Assembly: GCF_900142885.1 (NCBI RefSeq)
Contig: NZ_FRCL01000002.1
Location: 62,001 to 126,000, forward strand
Source of the DNA: Flavobacterium xinjiangense
GTDB taxonomy: Bacteria > Bacteroidota > Bacteroidia > Flavobacteriales > Flavobacteriaceae
Reading direction: 5' to 3'
Length of the DNA: 64,000 nt
The notes under the pieces are model-generated. The model was not told the origin of the DNA. It was given only the letters and a program-made list of their open reading frames with translations, and ran no database searches. Numbering within the stretch: position 1 is the first letter of the stretch; each line of letters starts with the position of its first letter. Positions 8,548 to 17,115 of this stretch are shown here, in pieces. The position numbers and the translations under genes were made by a program.

Positions 8548-11500
8548 ATGATTAAGAAACATTTGCCCCAATTTTCTTTATTTTTGAGTAATTTTCTGAT
8601 TTTTTTTCGATCGAAAACACATTCAAGTCCTATTATACCGAAATATAATCAAGAGAATACCCAATTTCTAACTGCTTTTTGCTTTTTTGAGAATGTCTTT
8701 CGTGTAAATACAAGAAATGTCTTTTTTGTTTTAACGTTGTTTTTCTTTGTTTCATTTGCAAATGCTGGTACAATTACAAGTACAGCTGCTGGTGGAACAT
8801 GGGCAACCGGAGCTACATGGGTAGGGGGAATTGCTCCAAGTGCTGGCGATAATGTGATAATTGCTACGACAGGAGTCGGTAGTGTTTCGGTGGCGGCTAG
8901 TGCAAGTGTTGCAAACCTTACAATCAATTCTGGCGCTATCTTGAAAATTACCGGATTCACACTAACAATTACTGGAGATTTTGTTAATAGCGGAGGAACA
9001 TTTACAGGAGGTACGGGCATTGTTGCTCTCACTGGAAATTTCACCAATACGGGTGCTTTTACTTTATCGACGGGAAGCTTGACAGTTACGGTGGGAAATT
9101 TTAACAATTCAGGGAATTTTTCGTTTTCTGCAGCGGGAGGATTAAATTTAGGAGGGAACTACAGCAATACTGGGACCGTTACTCTACTCTCTGCAAAGGT
9201 TCAGTTTACTGGATCAGCTAATCAAACCATTCAAGCATTTACAACAACGGGTTCGGTTACTATGTCGAAATCTTTAGGCACAGCAACTTTCGTTGGAAAT
9301 GTTAATGGTGCAGCATTAACACTAAACGGATCTGGAGGAATATTAAATCTTGGAGCTGGATTAACACATGTTTTTACAGGTATTGTGTCCTTAACAAATG
9401 GATTGTTGAACGGAGGTTCAAGTACGCTAAATGTAAATGTAACTAGCACAACGGCATGGAATGGTTCAGGAGCTAATTTTAGTGCAGGTACAGGAACAGT
9501 AAAATTTGGGGGAGCCGGGCAAACCCTTGTAACGGCGTCTACTTTTAACAACTTGATATTGGCTGGATCCGGAACTAAGGCATTTACTGTCTCACCAACT
9601 ATAAACGGGATTCTTTCTATGGAGGGAACAGCAATAGTAGGAACTACAGCTCCTACTTATGGTCCAGCTGCAACATTAAGATACAATAGAACAGCTGCAA
9701 CAACAACAGCTACTTTAGAATGGATTACTCCGTTTATCGCAACCGGAGGGGTCAATATAATTAATACAGGAACAATAGCATTAAATTCTAATAAAATTTT
9801 TAATACCTCTATTCCGCTGGTTATTAGTCCTGTATCAACTCTAAATATTGCAACTAGAACTCTTACGCTAAATGACGCGTATACAAACAGCGCTACTATA
9901 AAAGGAACTACAGGTTTTTTGACCGTTACTGGGAATTTTACAAATTCGGGAACTCTTACTTATTCAACAACTGGATTGTTAAGCGTAGGGGGGAACTTTA
10001 ACAATACAGGAAATATTACTTTTACAGCTGCAGGAACTACAGGAGGATTGATACTGGCCGGTAACTACAGCAATTCTGGCGCTGTTGCTTTAGGTACGGC
10101 AAAGGTTCAATTTATTGGAACGGCAAGTCAAATGATTCAAGGTTTTACCACGACAGGTGTAGTTAGTATGTTAAAGACCGGTGGAATAGCTACACTTACT
10201 AGTAGTGTTGTTGCTGGTGGGTTAACCATAAATGGGAGTGGTGGGAATCTTAATCTTGGGTCAGGATTATCGCATACGTTTTCTGGAGTATGGACTAGAA
10301 CAAATGGTACACTGGATTGTGGGTCAAGCATTTTGAGAATTGGATCTAATATTTCTGGAACTGGTGGGATTTTTAGTGCTGGTACAGGGACTGTCGAGTA
10401 TTATAATAATACGGTTACGCAGGCTGGTGCGGTTGTTAATTATAATAATCTTACTCTTTCTGGGGCAGTAGGGAAAACCTTTGGTACTGCACCCACTATT
10501 AACGGTATTCTTTCTATGGAAGGAAGTGCTACAATTTCTATTGCACCAACCTATGGAACAGCTGCCACTTTAAGATATAACACAGCAGGTGCTCGTAATG
10601 CAGGATTGGAATGGAAGACTCCATTTACTGCAACTGGCGGAGTTATTATTGCTAATACAGGAACAATAACCTCTACTGGTAATAAAACATTTACATCTGC
10701 ACCATTGACAATCAATAACGGTGCAATCTTAGATAATGGTGGATTTACTATAACAGGAGGGTCAACTTTATCGATTGTGTCGGGTGGTACATTAAAACTA
10801 AGCGGAACAAGCACATTTCCTACTGGTTTTACTACATTTACGGTAGAGCCAACCAGCACCGTTGAGTATAGTGGTGCTATTCAAACGGTAACAGCGAGAA
10901 ATTACGGTAATCTGGTTCTTAGCGGGACAGTTTCATCGGTGAATAAAACTTTTTTAGCTGCAACTACCGTAGTAGGGAATTTGTCAATAAACGGTACCGC
11001 AGTTGCATTATTTCCAAATATTTCTACTTCTTCATCACAAAGTTTAACATTTGACGGTATTACCCAATCTTCTGCAGGATCCTGGGGAGGGACGGGTTCA
11101 CCAGCAGCCAATAAAAATGCTACAAGATTTGGGACGACAACTACGGGAATCTTAAATATTCTTTCATCCTGTTTAGCTGGGACGTGGCTCGGTACTATTG
11201 ATACTGATTGGAATAATGCTGGTAACTGGTGTGGGGGAGTAAAACCAACCGCTGCAACTGATATTATCATAACTAATCTAACCAATCAACCGGTAATAAA
11301 TACAGCAACAGCGTGTCGTAATGTTATAATTGGTAATGGTGCTTTTTTATCCGTAGCTGGATTAAATAGTCCCATAACAGTTGGAGGAAACTGGAATAAT
11401 AGCGGAACTTTTAATGCAGGTAGTAGTATAATGTCTATTAGCGGTAATTGGAATAATAGCGGTACTTTTAATGCCAATACATCCAATGTATTACTAGGGG

Positions 11501-13791
11501 GGAATTTTACAAATTCGGGAACCTTTAATGCTAATACCAGTACAATAAATTTTAATGGAATTGGGTCACAAGAAATTGGAGGTTCCTCCTCTATTATATT
11601 TTTTAATTTGACAAATTCAAATACGGTCGCAAGTTTGACCGCGACGGCTGGATTTACAGTCAATAATAATCTAAATATTGCCGACATGGCAGTACTGGAC
11701 ATGGCAACTTTTGCTCTAGGTGGCAGCGGTTCTTTTACTAATTCAGGTCTTGGTCAACTTAAAACAACTAGTACTTCTGCCGCTCCCTTACCTTCCGGTG
11801 AAACTTGGACTAGCTCAGTAATCTACAGTAATTTGACGGGTGGACAAACCATAGTTGGCGGAATCTACAACGCTTCGCCTTCTCTTGTTTTAGGAAATAC
11901 TTCTGGTACACAAACTGCTTCAGGAAATATTAGTATTGGAAATCAATTAGGTATTGATAACGGAGGTACGCAAACCTTTAAGATGAATGGGTTTGATTTA
12001 AATACAGCCAGTTTAGATTTAAGTGACACAGGAACCATATTAGATATGGGTGCAGGTAATTTGTCTTATACCGAATTAGCAGCAATGGAAGGGACAGTCC
12101 GTTTTTCTGGATTGTCTAATGGTAAGCCCTTTCCTTCAGGAACTGTCGAGTACAACGGAGGAGTACAAAATGTTGCGGTTGGAACCTATTATAATCTTTT
12201 ATTTTCAGGTTTAAGTGGTGATTATAGCTTTGGGAATAACACTGCTGTCAATAATTCACTCACGGTAACCAATGGGTCGGTAAAGGTGTCTGATTCCTTT
12301 TCTTTATTAGTCAGCAATGCACTGACTGTGACAGCGCCTGGCACTTTAACTCTTGAAAATAATGCGAGTTTAGTACAGACTGGTATAACAAATGCAAATA
12401 TTGGTAATATAAATGTGAAAAGGAATTCCGCTCCAATTCTTCTGGATGATTTTATTTATTGGTCTTCATCAACAAGTGGAACGCAAACATTGAAAGAGTT
12501 TTCGCCAAACACTCAAAGCGATAAGTATTTTGATTACAACAATGATTGGGCAAATGTTAATGCTGCTACTACCGTATTTGCTCCAGGAATTGGTTATGCT
12601 ATTCGTTCTCCCGAAGGTTCTGGTACCGTTACTCCTGCGGTTGACACTTCGTTTAAGTTCACAGGAATTCCTAATAATGGCACAATTACTATTCCCGTAA
12701 CTATACGAATATCAGGGCCAGATATAGGTACTGGAGAACGTCTCGTAGGGAACCCATATCCTTCTGCGATAGATGCAGACGATTTCATCGATGCTAATAT
12801 TACTACTGGAACCGGTACCAAAACCATTTCAGGAACATTGTATTTTTGGACACATAATCATAGGGTAAATGGTAACGATTATGATGACGTTGATTATGCT
12901 ACTTATACAAAAGCCGGTGGTGTTGGCACACTTCAAGCGAGCAGTGGAACAGGAAATAATAATGCACCCACGAAAAATATTGCTTCAGGACAAGGTTTTT
13001 TTGTAGAGGTAGATGCTCCGGGGAACATCGTTTTCGATAACTCCATGAGAGATGTTGCAAACACAAACACAAATTTCTATAAAAGTACTTCAGTGTTAAA
13101 AAAACAACAGGATTTAGAGTTAAAGAATAGAATCTGGCTTAATTTAACCAATTCTTCGAAAGGGAGCCAATCATTAGTGGGGTATATAGCAAACGCTACA
13201 AATAATTATGATCCTGGATATGATGGTTTGGTTTTTAATGACGCCTCTCCCTTTGCATTGTATAGTCTTCTAGGAACTGCTAAACTAGCCATCCAGGCGA
13301 GAACGGAATTTGTTGACACAGATATTGTTCCTTTAGGATATGCTATAGACCTTGCAGGAAATGCTACAATCGCCATCGATCATATGGATGGATTGTTCCT
13401 TGATGATCAAAATATCTATCTGGAAGACAAATTACTGAACATAGTTCATGACATAAAATCAAAAGCTTATGATTATACGTCGGCAGCAGGTACTTTTAAT
13501 GACCGTTTTGTATTGCGTTTTACTGACAAAACTCTTGGAAATGAAACCTTTGATTTAAATAACAAAAATGTTTTAATAACGAAAGACAGAACTGAATTAA
13601 AAATAAAATCAGCATTTGAAAATATAAAACGAGTGACTGTTTTTGATTTACTTGGTAGAAAAGTGTTCGATAAAGTGGCAATAGATAATAATGAATTCCA
13701 AACTTCAAACATTGCTTTAAATAAGCAAACGGTACTAGTTAAAGTAACGCTGGCAGACGGCAATGTCGTTACTAAAAAAGTGATTTATTAA
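8548..13791 (+). CDS. Giant secreted beta-solenoid-like repeat protein, T9SS type C-like sorting tail
   Basis: 1747 residues from the ATG at 8548. An in-frame GTG at 8518 would add ten residues; the ATG at 8516 is followed at once by TGA. The N-terminus is odd: ~55 residues, including a hydrophobic FSLFLSNFLIFF stretch, precede the real signal-like segment VFFVLTLFFFVSFANA. The body is Gly/Ser/Thr/Asn-rich with short repeats (GNFTNTGAF, GNFNNSGNF, GGNYSNTGTV) of the filamentous-haemagglutinin-like solenoid type. A block of ~260 residues is duplicated (bases ~8962-9800 and ~9915-10700). Later short repeats around 11390-11560 are built on WNNSGTFNA. Residues ~1282-1747 are the shared module (FIYWSSSTSG, LVGNPYPSAIDADDFIDANI, LYFWTHNH, IASGQGFFVEVDA) with tail VTVFDLLGRKVFDKV. 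Adhesin-like function is inference. Confidence 0.86.
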   Translation: MIKKHLPQFSLFLSNFLIFFRSKTHSSPIIPKYNQENTQFLTAFCFFENVFRVNTRNVFFVLTLFFFVSFANAGTITSTAAGGTWATGATWVGGIAPSAGDNVIIATTGVGSVSVAASASVANLTINSGAILKITGFTLTITGDFVNSGGTFTGGTGIVALTGNFTNTGAFTLSTGSLTVTVGNFNNSGNFSFSAAGGLNLGGNYSNTGTVTLLSAKVQFTGSANQTIQAFTTTGSVTMSKSLGTATFVGNVNGAALTLNGSGGILNLGAGLTHVFTGIVSLTNGLLNGGSSTLNVNVTSTTAWNGSGANFSAGTGTVKFGGAGQTLVTASTFNNLILAGSGTKAFTVSPTINGILSMEGTAIVGTTAPTYGPAATLRYNRTAATTTATLEWITPFIATGGVNIINTGTIALNSNKIFNTSIPLVISPVSTLNIATRTLTLNDAYTNSATIKGTTGFLTVTGNFTNSGTLTYSTTGLLSVGGNFNNTGNITFTAAGTTGGLILAGNYSNSGAVALGTAKVQFIGTASQMIQGFTTTGVVSMLKTGGIATLTSSVVAGGLTINGSGGNLNLGSGLSHTFSGVWTRTNGTLDCGSSILRIGSNISGTGGIFSAGTGTVEYYNNTVTQAGAVVNYNNLTLSGAVGKTFGTAPTINGILSMEGSATISIAPTYGTAATLRYNTAGARNAGLEWKTPFTATGGVIIANTGTITSTGNKTFTSAPLTINNGAILDNGGFTITGGSTLSIVSGGTLKLSGTSTFPTGFTTFTVEPTSTVEYSGAIQTVTARNYGNLVLSGTVSSVNKTFLAATTVVGNLSINGTAVALFPNISTSSSQSLTFDGITQSSAGSWGGTGSPAANKNATRFGTTTTGILNILSSCLAGTWLGTIDTDWNNAGNWCGGVKPTAATDIIITNLTNQPVINTATACRNVIIGNGAFLSVAGLNSPITVGGNWNNSGTFNAGSSIMSISGNWNNSGTFNANTSNVLLGGNFTNSGTFNANTSTINFNGIGSQEIGGSSSIIFFNLTNSNTVASLTATAGFTVNNNLNIADMAVLDMATFALGGSGSFTNSGLGQLKTTSTSAAPLPSGETWTSSVIYSNLTGGQTIVGGIYNASPSLVLGNTSGTQTASGNISIGNQLGIDNGGTQTFKMNGFDLNTASLDLSDTGTILDMGAGNLSYTELAAMEGTVRFSGLSNGKPFPSGTVEYNGGVQNVAVGTYYNLLFSGLSGDYSFGNNTAVNNSLTVTNGSVKVSDSFSLLVSNALTVTAPGTLTLENNASLVQTGITNANIGNINVKRNSAPILLDDFIYWSSSTSGTQTLKEFSPNTQSDKYFDYNNDWANVNAATTVFAPGIGYAIRSPEGSGTVTPAVDTSFKFTGIPNNGTITIPVTIRISGPDIGTGERLVGNPYPSAIDADDFIDANITTGTGTKTISGTLYFWTHNHRVNGNDYDDVDYATYTKAGGVGTLQASSGTGNNNAPTKNIASGQGFFVEVDAPGNIVFDNSMRDVANTNTNFYKSTSVLKKQQDLELKNRIWLNLTNSSKGSQSLVGYIANATNNYDPGYDGLVFNDASPFALYSLLGTAKLAIQARTEFVDTDIVPLGYAIDLAGNATIAIDHMDGLFLDDQNIYLEDKLLNIVHDIKSKAYDYTSAAGTFNDRFVLRFTDKTLGNETFDLNNKNVLITKDRTELKIKSAFENIKRVTVFDLLGRKVFDKVAIDNNEFQTSNIALNKQTVLVKVTLADGNVVTKKVIY

Positions 13792-13821
13792 ATTAAAAAA
13801 AGTAATTTAAAATATTATTAG

Positions 13822-13852
13822 ATCCCATTCTGTTAATAGGAATGGGATTTTT
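13822..13852 (+). terminator. Intrinsic terminator after the gene at 8548-13791
   Basis: ATCCCATTC (13822-13830) pairs with GAATGGGAT (13840-13848) around a 9-nt loop, followed by a T-run. It closes the surface-protein cluster before the minus-strand cupin gene. Confidence 0.85.
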
Positions 13853-13878
13853 TAGATTTTCTTAGATTAAAATAGTAC

Positions 13879-14742
13879 TCAGCTAAAATTCTTATTTGTC
13901 GTGCTTAAAGCTTTTTCATTTTTGTAATCAATCCATTTTTGGCCTTTTCTTTTTTTTATGAAATTATCAATATGTCGCATGATAAATACATTATAAGCCG
14001 CTTTTGATAATTTAATAATGCTTATGGGAAAAGCTCTTAAGCTCATAGAAAAGCCTGGCGTTTGATATTTCATATAATGCCAGTATCCTTCTGGCATATA
14101 GAGCATTTCACCGTGTTTTAATTCAGTAGCATAACCTTTGGCTTGCTTCAAAGCAGGAAATTTGTCAAAATCAGGATTGTCAAAATCAATATCTTCTCTT
14201 GAGATTAGAGAGAAAGGAACTTTGTATAAATAGGGTGTTTGATCTGGCGCAAATAAAACACATCGCTTTTTTCCATGGAAATGAAAATGTAAAATATTCG
14301 AATAGTCGATGTCATAATGCATAAAAACTCTCGAATTTTCACCTCCAAAGAATAACATAGGAAGTTGTTTGACAAGCCGTAATCCTAGGTTAGGCCAATG
14401 GAAGTCCTTTTTTAACAAAGGCACTTCTTGCATTAAATTATATAGAAAAATCCGGAAGTTAGTAGGTTTTGAATTAAGAAGATCAATATAATCAGACATC
14501 TTCATGTTTGCGTGTGCCTCATTAAATCCATCTTTGTACGAAACGGGGCGGTCGTCATATAACGGAACAATTTTATCGCCAGCGATCTCTTTGATATATT
14601 CTAAACTCCATTTTTCATAAGCAGGCCAATCAGATGTTAGCCGCTCTACTACAACAGGTTTTTGTTTTTTTACAAAATTGGTATAAAAATCTTCTTTTGA
14701 AATGGTTTTTACACGTTCAATTTCAGTCAGTTGTAATGGCAT
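13879..14742 (-). CDS. JmjC/cupin-like (Cupin_8) Fe(II)/2-oxoglutarate oxygenase family protein
   Basis: 287 residues, no signal peptide, so probably cytoplasmic. The N-terminal part (KPVVVERLTSDWPAYEKWSLEYI) is typical of the cupin-like group related to eukaryotic FIH and JmjC proteins. The iron-binding set is visible: H142-x-D144 in MHYDID and H222 in YMPEGYWHYMKY, with a HFHFHGKKR strand between. Family members hydroxylate protein side chains or other substrates using Fe(II) and 2-oxoglutarate. The substrate here is unknown, and neighbours (biotin synthase upstream, T9SS genes convergent) give no clear hint. The probable promoter at 14810-14817 lies upstream of a terminator hairpin, so the leader may contain an attenuator. 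Confidence 0.85.
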   Translation of the reverse strand: MPLQLTEIERVKTISKEDFYTNFVKKQKPVVVERLTSDWPAYEKWSLEYIKEIAGDKIVPLYDDRPVSYKDGFNEAHANMKMSDYIDLLNSKPTNFRIFLYNLMQEVPLLKKDFHWPNLGLRLVKQLPMLFFGGENSRVFMHYDIDYSNILHFHFHGKKRCVLFAPDQTPYLYKVPFSLISREDIDFDNPDFDKFPALKQAKGYATELKHGEMLYMPEGYWHYMKYQTPGFSMSLRAFPISIIKLSKAAYNVFIMRHIDNFIKKRKGQKWIDYKNEKALSTTNKNFS

Positions 14743-14760
14743 ACTAAAATATTTAAATTA

Positions 14761-14788
14761 AAAAAAAACTCCTAGTGTAAACTAGGAG
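14761..14788 (-). terminator. Intrinsic terminator for bioB, or attenuator in the leader of the cupin gene
   Basis: On the minus strand CTCCTAGT pairs with ACTAGGAG (14781-14788 with 14769-14776, loop 14777-14780), followed by a run of at least eight U (14761-14768). It lies 57 bp beyond the bioB stop and 18 bp before the cupin start codon. Confidence 0.8.
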
Positions 14789-14809
14789 CAAAATTAATAA
14801 AGCTTTATG

Positions 14810-14817
14810 CAAAGGTA
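14810..14817 (-). promoter_or_regulatory. Putative -7 box upstream of the cupin-like gene
   Basis: Plus-strand CAAAGGTA is TACCTTTG on the minus strand, a match to TAnnTTTG. Transcription would begin near 14803, 15 nt before the hairpin at 14788. No good -33 TTG is visible at the usual distance, so this is tentative. Confidence 0.4.
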
Positions 14818-14845
14818 AATGAAATATCTGTGATAATATTTTACA

Positions 14846-15931
14846 TTAACTTTCCTTTTTGGATGCTTCAAGATTTCTCTCGATTGTGTGTCCTGGTCTT
14901 GACCATTTTGGCTTTTCACCTAACGGTGTAAATTGAGAGTCTACAGCCTCAACAGTTTGAGGTTGAGAAACTTTAGTAAATGCTTTTTGCGGATTCAAAC
15001 CCAACATTTCAAACATTTTCATATCTTCATTTACATCGGGATTTGGGGTCGTCAGTAATTTATCACCTGCAAAGATCGAGTTAGCACCTGCAAAGAAACA
15101 CATAGCTTGACCTTCACGACTCATATTCATTCTTCCTGCTGACAAACGTACTTGTGTTTCCGGCATGATGATTCTAGTGGTTGCTACCATTCGTATCATT
15201 TCCCATATTTCCACTGGTTTTTCTTCTTCCATTGGAGTTCCTTCAACAGCGACTAGTGCATTTATTGGCACTGATTCTGGCTGAGGGTTCAAGGTAGATA
15301 GAGCCACTAGCATTCCGGCTCTGTCTTCAATGCTTTCTCCCATTCCAATGATACCACCACTACAAACCGTAACGTTGGTTTTACGAACATTCTCGATGGT
15401 TTGCAAGCGGTCTTCAAATCCACGGGTTGAAATTACTTCTTTGTAATATTCTTCTGAAGTGTCTAAATTATGGTTGTAAGCATATAATCCAGCTTCTGCT
15501 AAACGATGTGCTTGGTTTTCAGTGATCATTCCAAGTGTACAACAGACTTCCATGTCTAGTTTATTAATCGTGCGAACCATCTCAAGGACTTGGTCAAATT
15601 CTGGGCCATCTTTTACGTTTCTCCAGGCTGCTCCCATACATACACGTGATGAGCCGCTTGATTTTGCTCGCAAAGCTTGTGCTTTAACTTGACTAACGGA
15701 CATTAAGTCATTGCCTTCGACATCAGTGTGATATCGTGCCGCTTGTGGACAATAGCCACAGTCTTCCGGGCATCCGCCTGTTTTTATAGATAATAAAGTA
15801 GATACTTGAACGACATTAGGATCGTGATGTTCTCTATGTATAGAAGCTGCTTCAAAAAGCAAATCCATCATAGGTTTATTATATATTGCGATAATCTCGT
15901 CTTTCGTCCAGTTATGTTTTGTAATGCTCAT
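14846..15931 (-). CDS. bioB: Biotin synthase
   Basis: 361 residues from the ATG at 15931. A radical-SAM enzyme inserting sulfur into dethiobiotin to make biotin. The [4Fe-4S] motif is C54-x3-C58-x2-C61 (GGCPEDCGYCPQAARYH). Other family marks include SSGSSRVCMGAAWRNV, LDMEVCCTLGMI, YNHNLDTS, ETQVRLSAGRMN and ANSIFAGDKLLTT, with Arg in the RLSAGR segment as expected for the [2Fe-2S] site. A longer form starting at TTG 15955 is unlikely because that codon overlaps the -7 promoter box. It stands alone here; no other bio gene is adjacent. Length and motifs are normal for the family. Confidence 0.97.
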   Translation of the reverse strand: MSITKHNWTKDEIIAIYNKPMMDLLFEAASIHREHHDPNVVQVSTLLSIKTGGCPEDCGYCPQAARYHTDVEGNDLMSVSQVKAQALRAKSSGSSRVCMGAAWRNVKDGPEFDQVLEMVRTINKLDMEVCCTLGMITENQAHRLAEAGLYAYNHNLDTSEEYYKEVISTRGFEDRLQTIENVRKTNVTVCSGGIIGMGESIEDRAGMLVALSTLNPQPESVPINALVAVEGTPMEEEKPVEIWEMIRMVATTRIIMPETQVRLSAGRMNMSREGQAMCFFAGANSIFAGDKLLTTPNPDVNEDMKMFEMLGLNPQKAFTKVSQPQTVEAVDSQFTPLGEKPKWSRPGHTIERNLEASKKES

Positions 15932-15952
15932 CGATACAATTTTTTGATGCGC

Positions 15953-15983
15953 CAAAAGTAATCAAATTGTTCTAAAGAAGCAA
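15953..15983 (-). promoter_or_regulatory. Promoter of bioB
   Basis: On the minus strand TTG (15983-15981) is followed after 20 bp by TACTTTTG (15960-15953), the full Bacteroidota -33/-7 pattern. Expected transcription start is near 15946, leaving a ~15-nt leader before the ATG at 15931. Confidence 0.75.
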
Positions 15984-16031
15984 TTTAATAGTTTTTAAAT
16001 AGCCATGTGAAGGGAATCTGAAACGCAATGG

Positions 16032-16469
16032 TTAATCAGTTGAAAGACGGTTGTTCCAATATAACATTAATAACATAGTAACAATTACGGATGATGCCAT
16101 TCCTTCAAATAGAAGGCAAATGGAGTAGGTGGTTACGGACGGGTTCCCGCCAAACAAAAAGGTTTTTGATAACGATTGTACGTAAGCGTCGCCACCTTTT
16201 GAGTAACTGTATATCACTAAGCCTATTATGCTTAAGAAAATGGCAATAAGGGATGTTATCATGGCCGAGACGGCATTAGGGACAAATTCTTTCTTGCCTT
16301 CGGAGATGTTCATTTCTATAGTTCTGTTGACTCCATAAAAAATAAAGAGGACGTTCAATAATCGTAAATAGAACAAATCAGCAAGGCCTAAAACATTCAT
16401 TAATAGAAAAAAAATTCCAATTCCGATAAAAATAATACTTCCGTTTAATAGTTCTTTTGATAATTTCAT
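16032..16469 (-). CDS. Small four-helix integral membrane protein (paralog of the gene at 16553)
   Basis: 145 residues; function not recognised. Four hydrophobic segments are visible: ~10-27 (IFIGIGIFFLLMNVLGL), ~32-46 (YLRLLNVLFIFYGV), ~65-90 (NAVSAMITSLIAIFLSIIGLVIYSY) and ~112-138. The loop between helices 3 and 4 carries KGGDAYVQSLSKTFLFGGNPSV, nearly identical in the neighbour. It shares more than half its residues by eye with the 147-residue product at 16553-16996, so the two are a tandem duplication. They are 83 bp apart in the same direction. I see no enzyme or transport motif and cannot assign a role. Confidence 0.75.
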   Translation of the reverse strand: MKLSKELLNGSIIFIGIGIFFLLMNVLGLADLFYLRLLNVLFIFYGVNRTIEMNISEGKKEFVPNAVSAMITSLIAIFLSIIGLVIYSYSKGGDAYVQSLSKTFLFGGNPSVTTYSICLLFEGMASSVIVTMLLMLYWNNRLSTD

Positions 16470-16552
16470 AGTGCTGTTTTTTTTTAAATGGTTTCGAAAA
16501 TAGAAATGGTATTTTTTTTTGTAAATACAAAAAAGCGACTTCTAAATTAAAT

Positions 16553-16996
16553 TTAATGCTTGTCTGAAGCGTAACGGGTTTCCCAGATGAGCAGCAGGAT
16601 AAACGTAACTATCACAGCAGACACTATTCCTTCAAAGAGTAAAGAAATGGAATACGTCATTACTGATGGGTTTCCCCCAAATAAAAAAGTTTTTGACAAT
16701 GATTTTACAAATGCATCACCACCTTGCGCATAACTATAAGCAATAAGTCCTAAGATACTTAGAAATACACCTGTAAAGGAAGTGAGAAGGGCTGCGACAG
16801 CATTAGGAACCAAGATGACTTTCCCTTCCATGAAATTGGTTTTTAAAGTTCTATTGGTTCCGTAAAAAACGAATAAAACATTAAATAAACGTAAGTAAAT
16901 CAGATCGGCAAGGCCCAAAACTTCCATTAATAGAAAATAAGCACCGATTCCGATGAAGATAATTAATCCATTTGAAATTTCTTTTGGCAGATTCAT
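16553..16996 (-). CDS. Small four-helix integral membrane protein (paralog of the gene at 16032)
   Basis: 147 residues from the ATG at 16996 (MNLPKEISNGLIIFIGIG). The frame is open to an ATG at 17047, but the shorter start aligns exactly with the paralog's MKLSKELLNG, and a TAnnTTTG-type box (TAAATTTG, minus strand, 17062-17055) would start transcription near 17048, at the longer start itself. Four hydrophobic helices and the conserved loop QGGDAFVKSLSKTFLFGGNPSV match the neighbour. It lies just downstream of ribF, 119 bp away. Function unknown; nothing catalytic is seen. Confidence 0.75.
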   Translation of the reverse strand: MNLPKEISNGLIIFIGIGAYFLLMEVLGLADLIYLRLFNVLFVFYGTNRTLKTNFMEGKVILVPNAVAALLTSFTGVFLSILGLIAYSYAQGGDAFVKSLSKTFLFGGNPSVMTYSISLLFEGIVSAVIVTFILLLIWETRYASDKH

Positions 16997-17115
16997 ACGA
17001 TTAGTTTTTAAAGAATTAAAAAAAGATCTCATTGAGAAACAATACATTGCTTATCAAATTTACAGAAAATATGCCAATATTTTATAAAATAGTTTAAAAA
17101 GAATTGCTACGAAAA

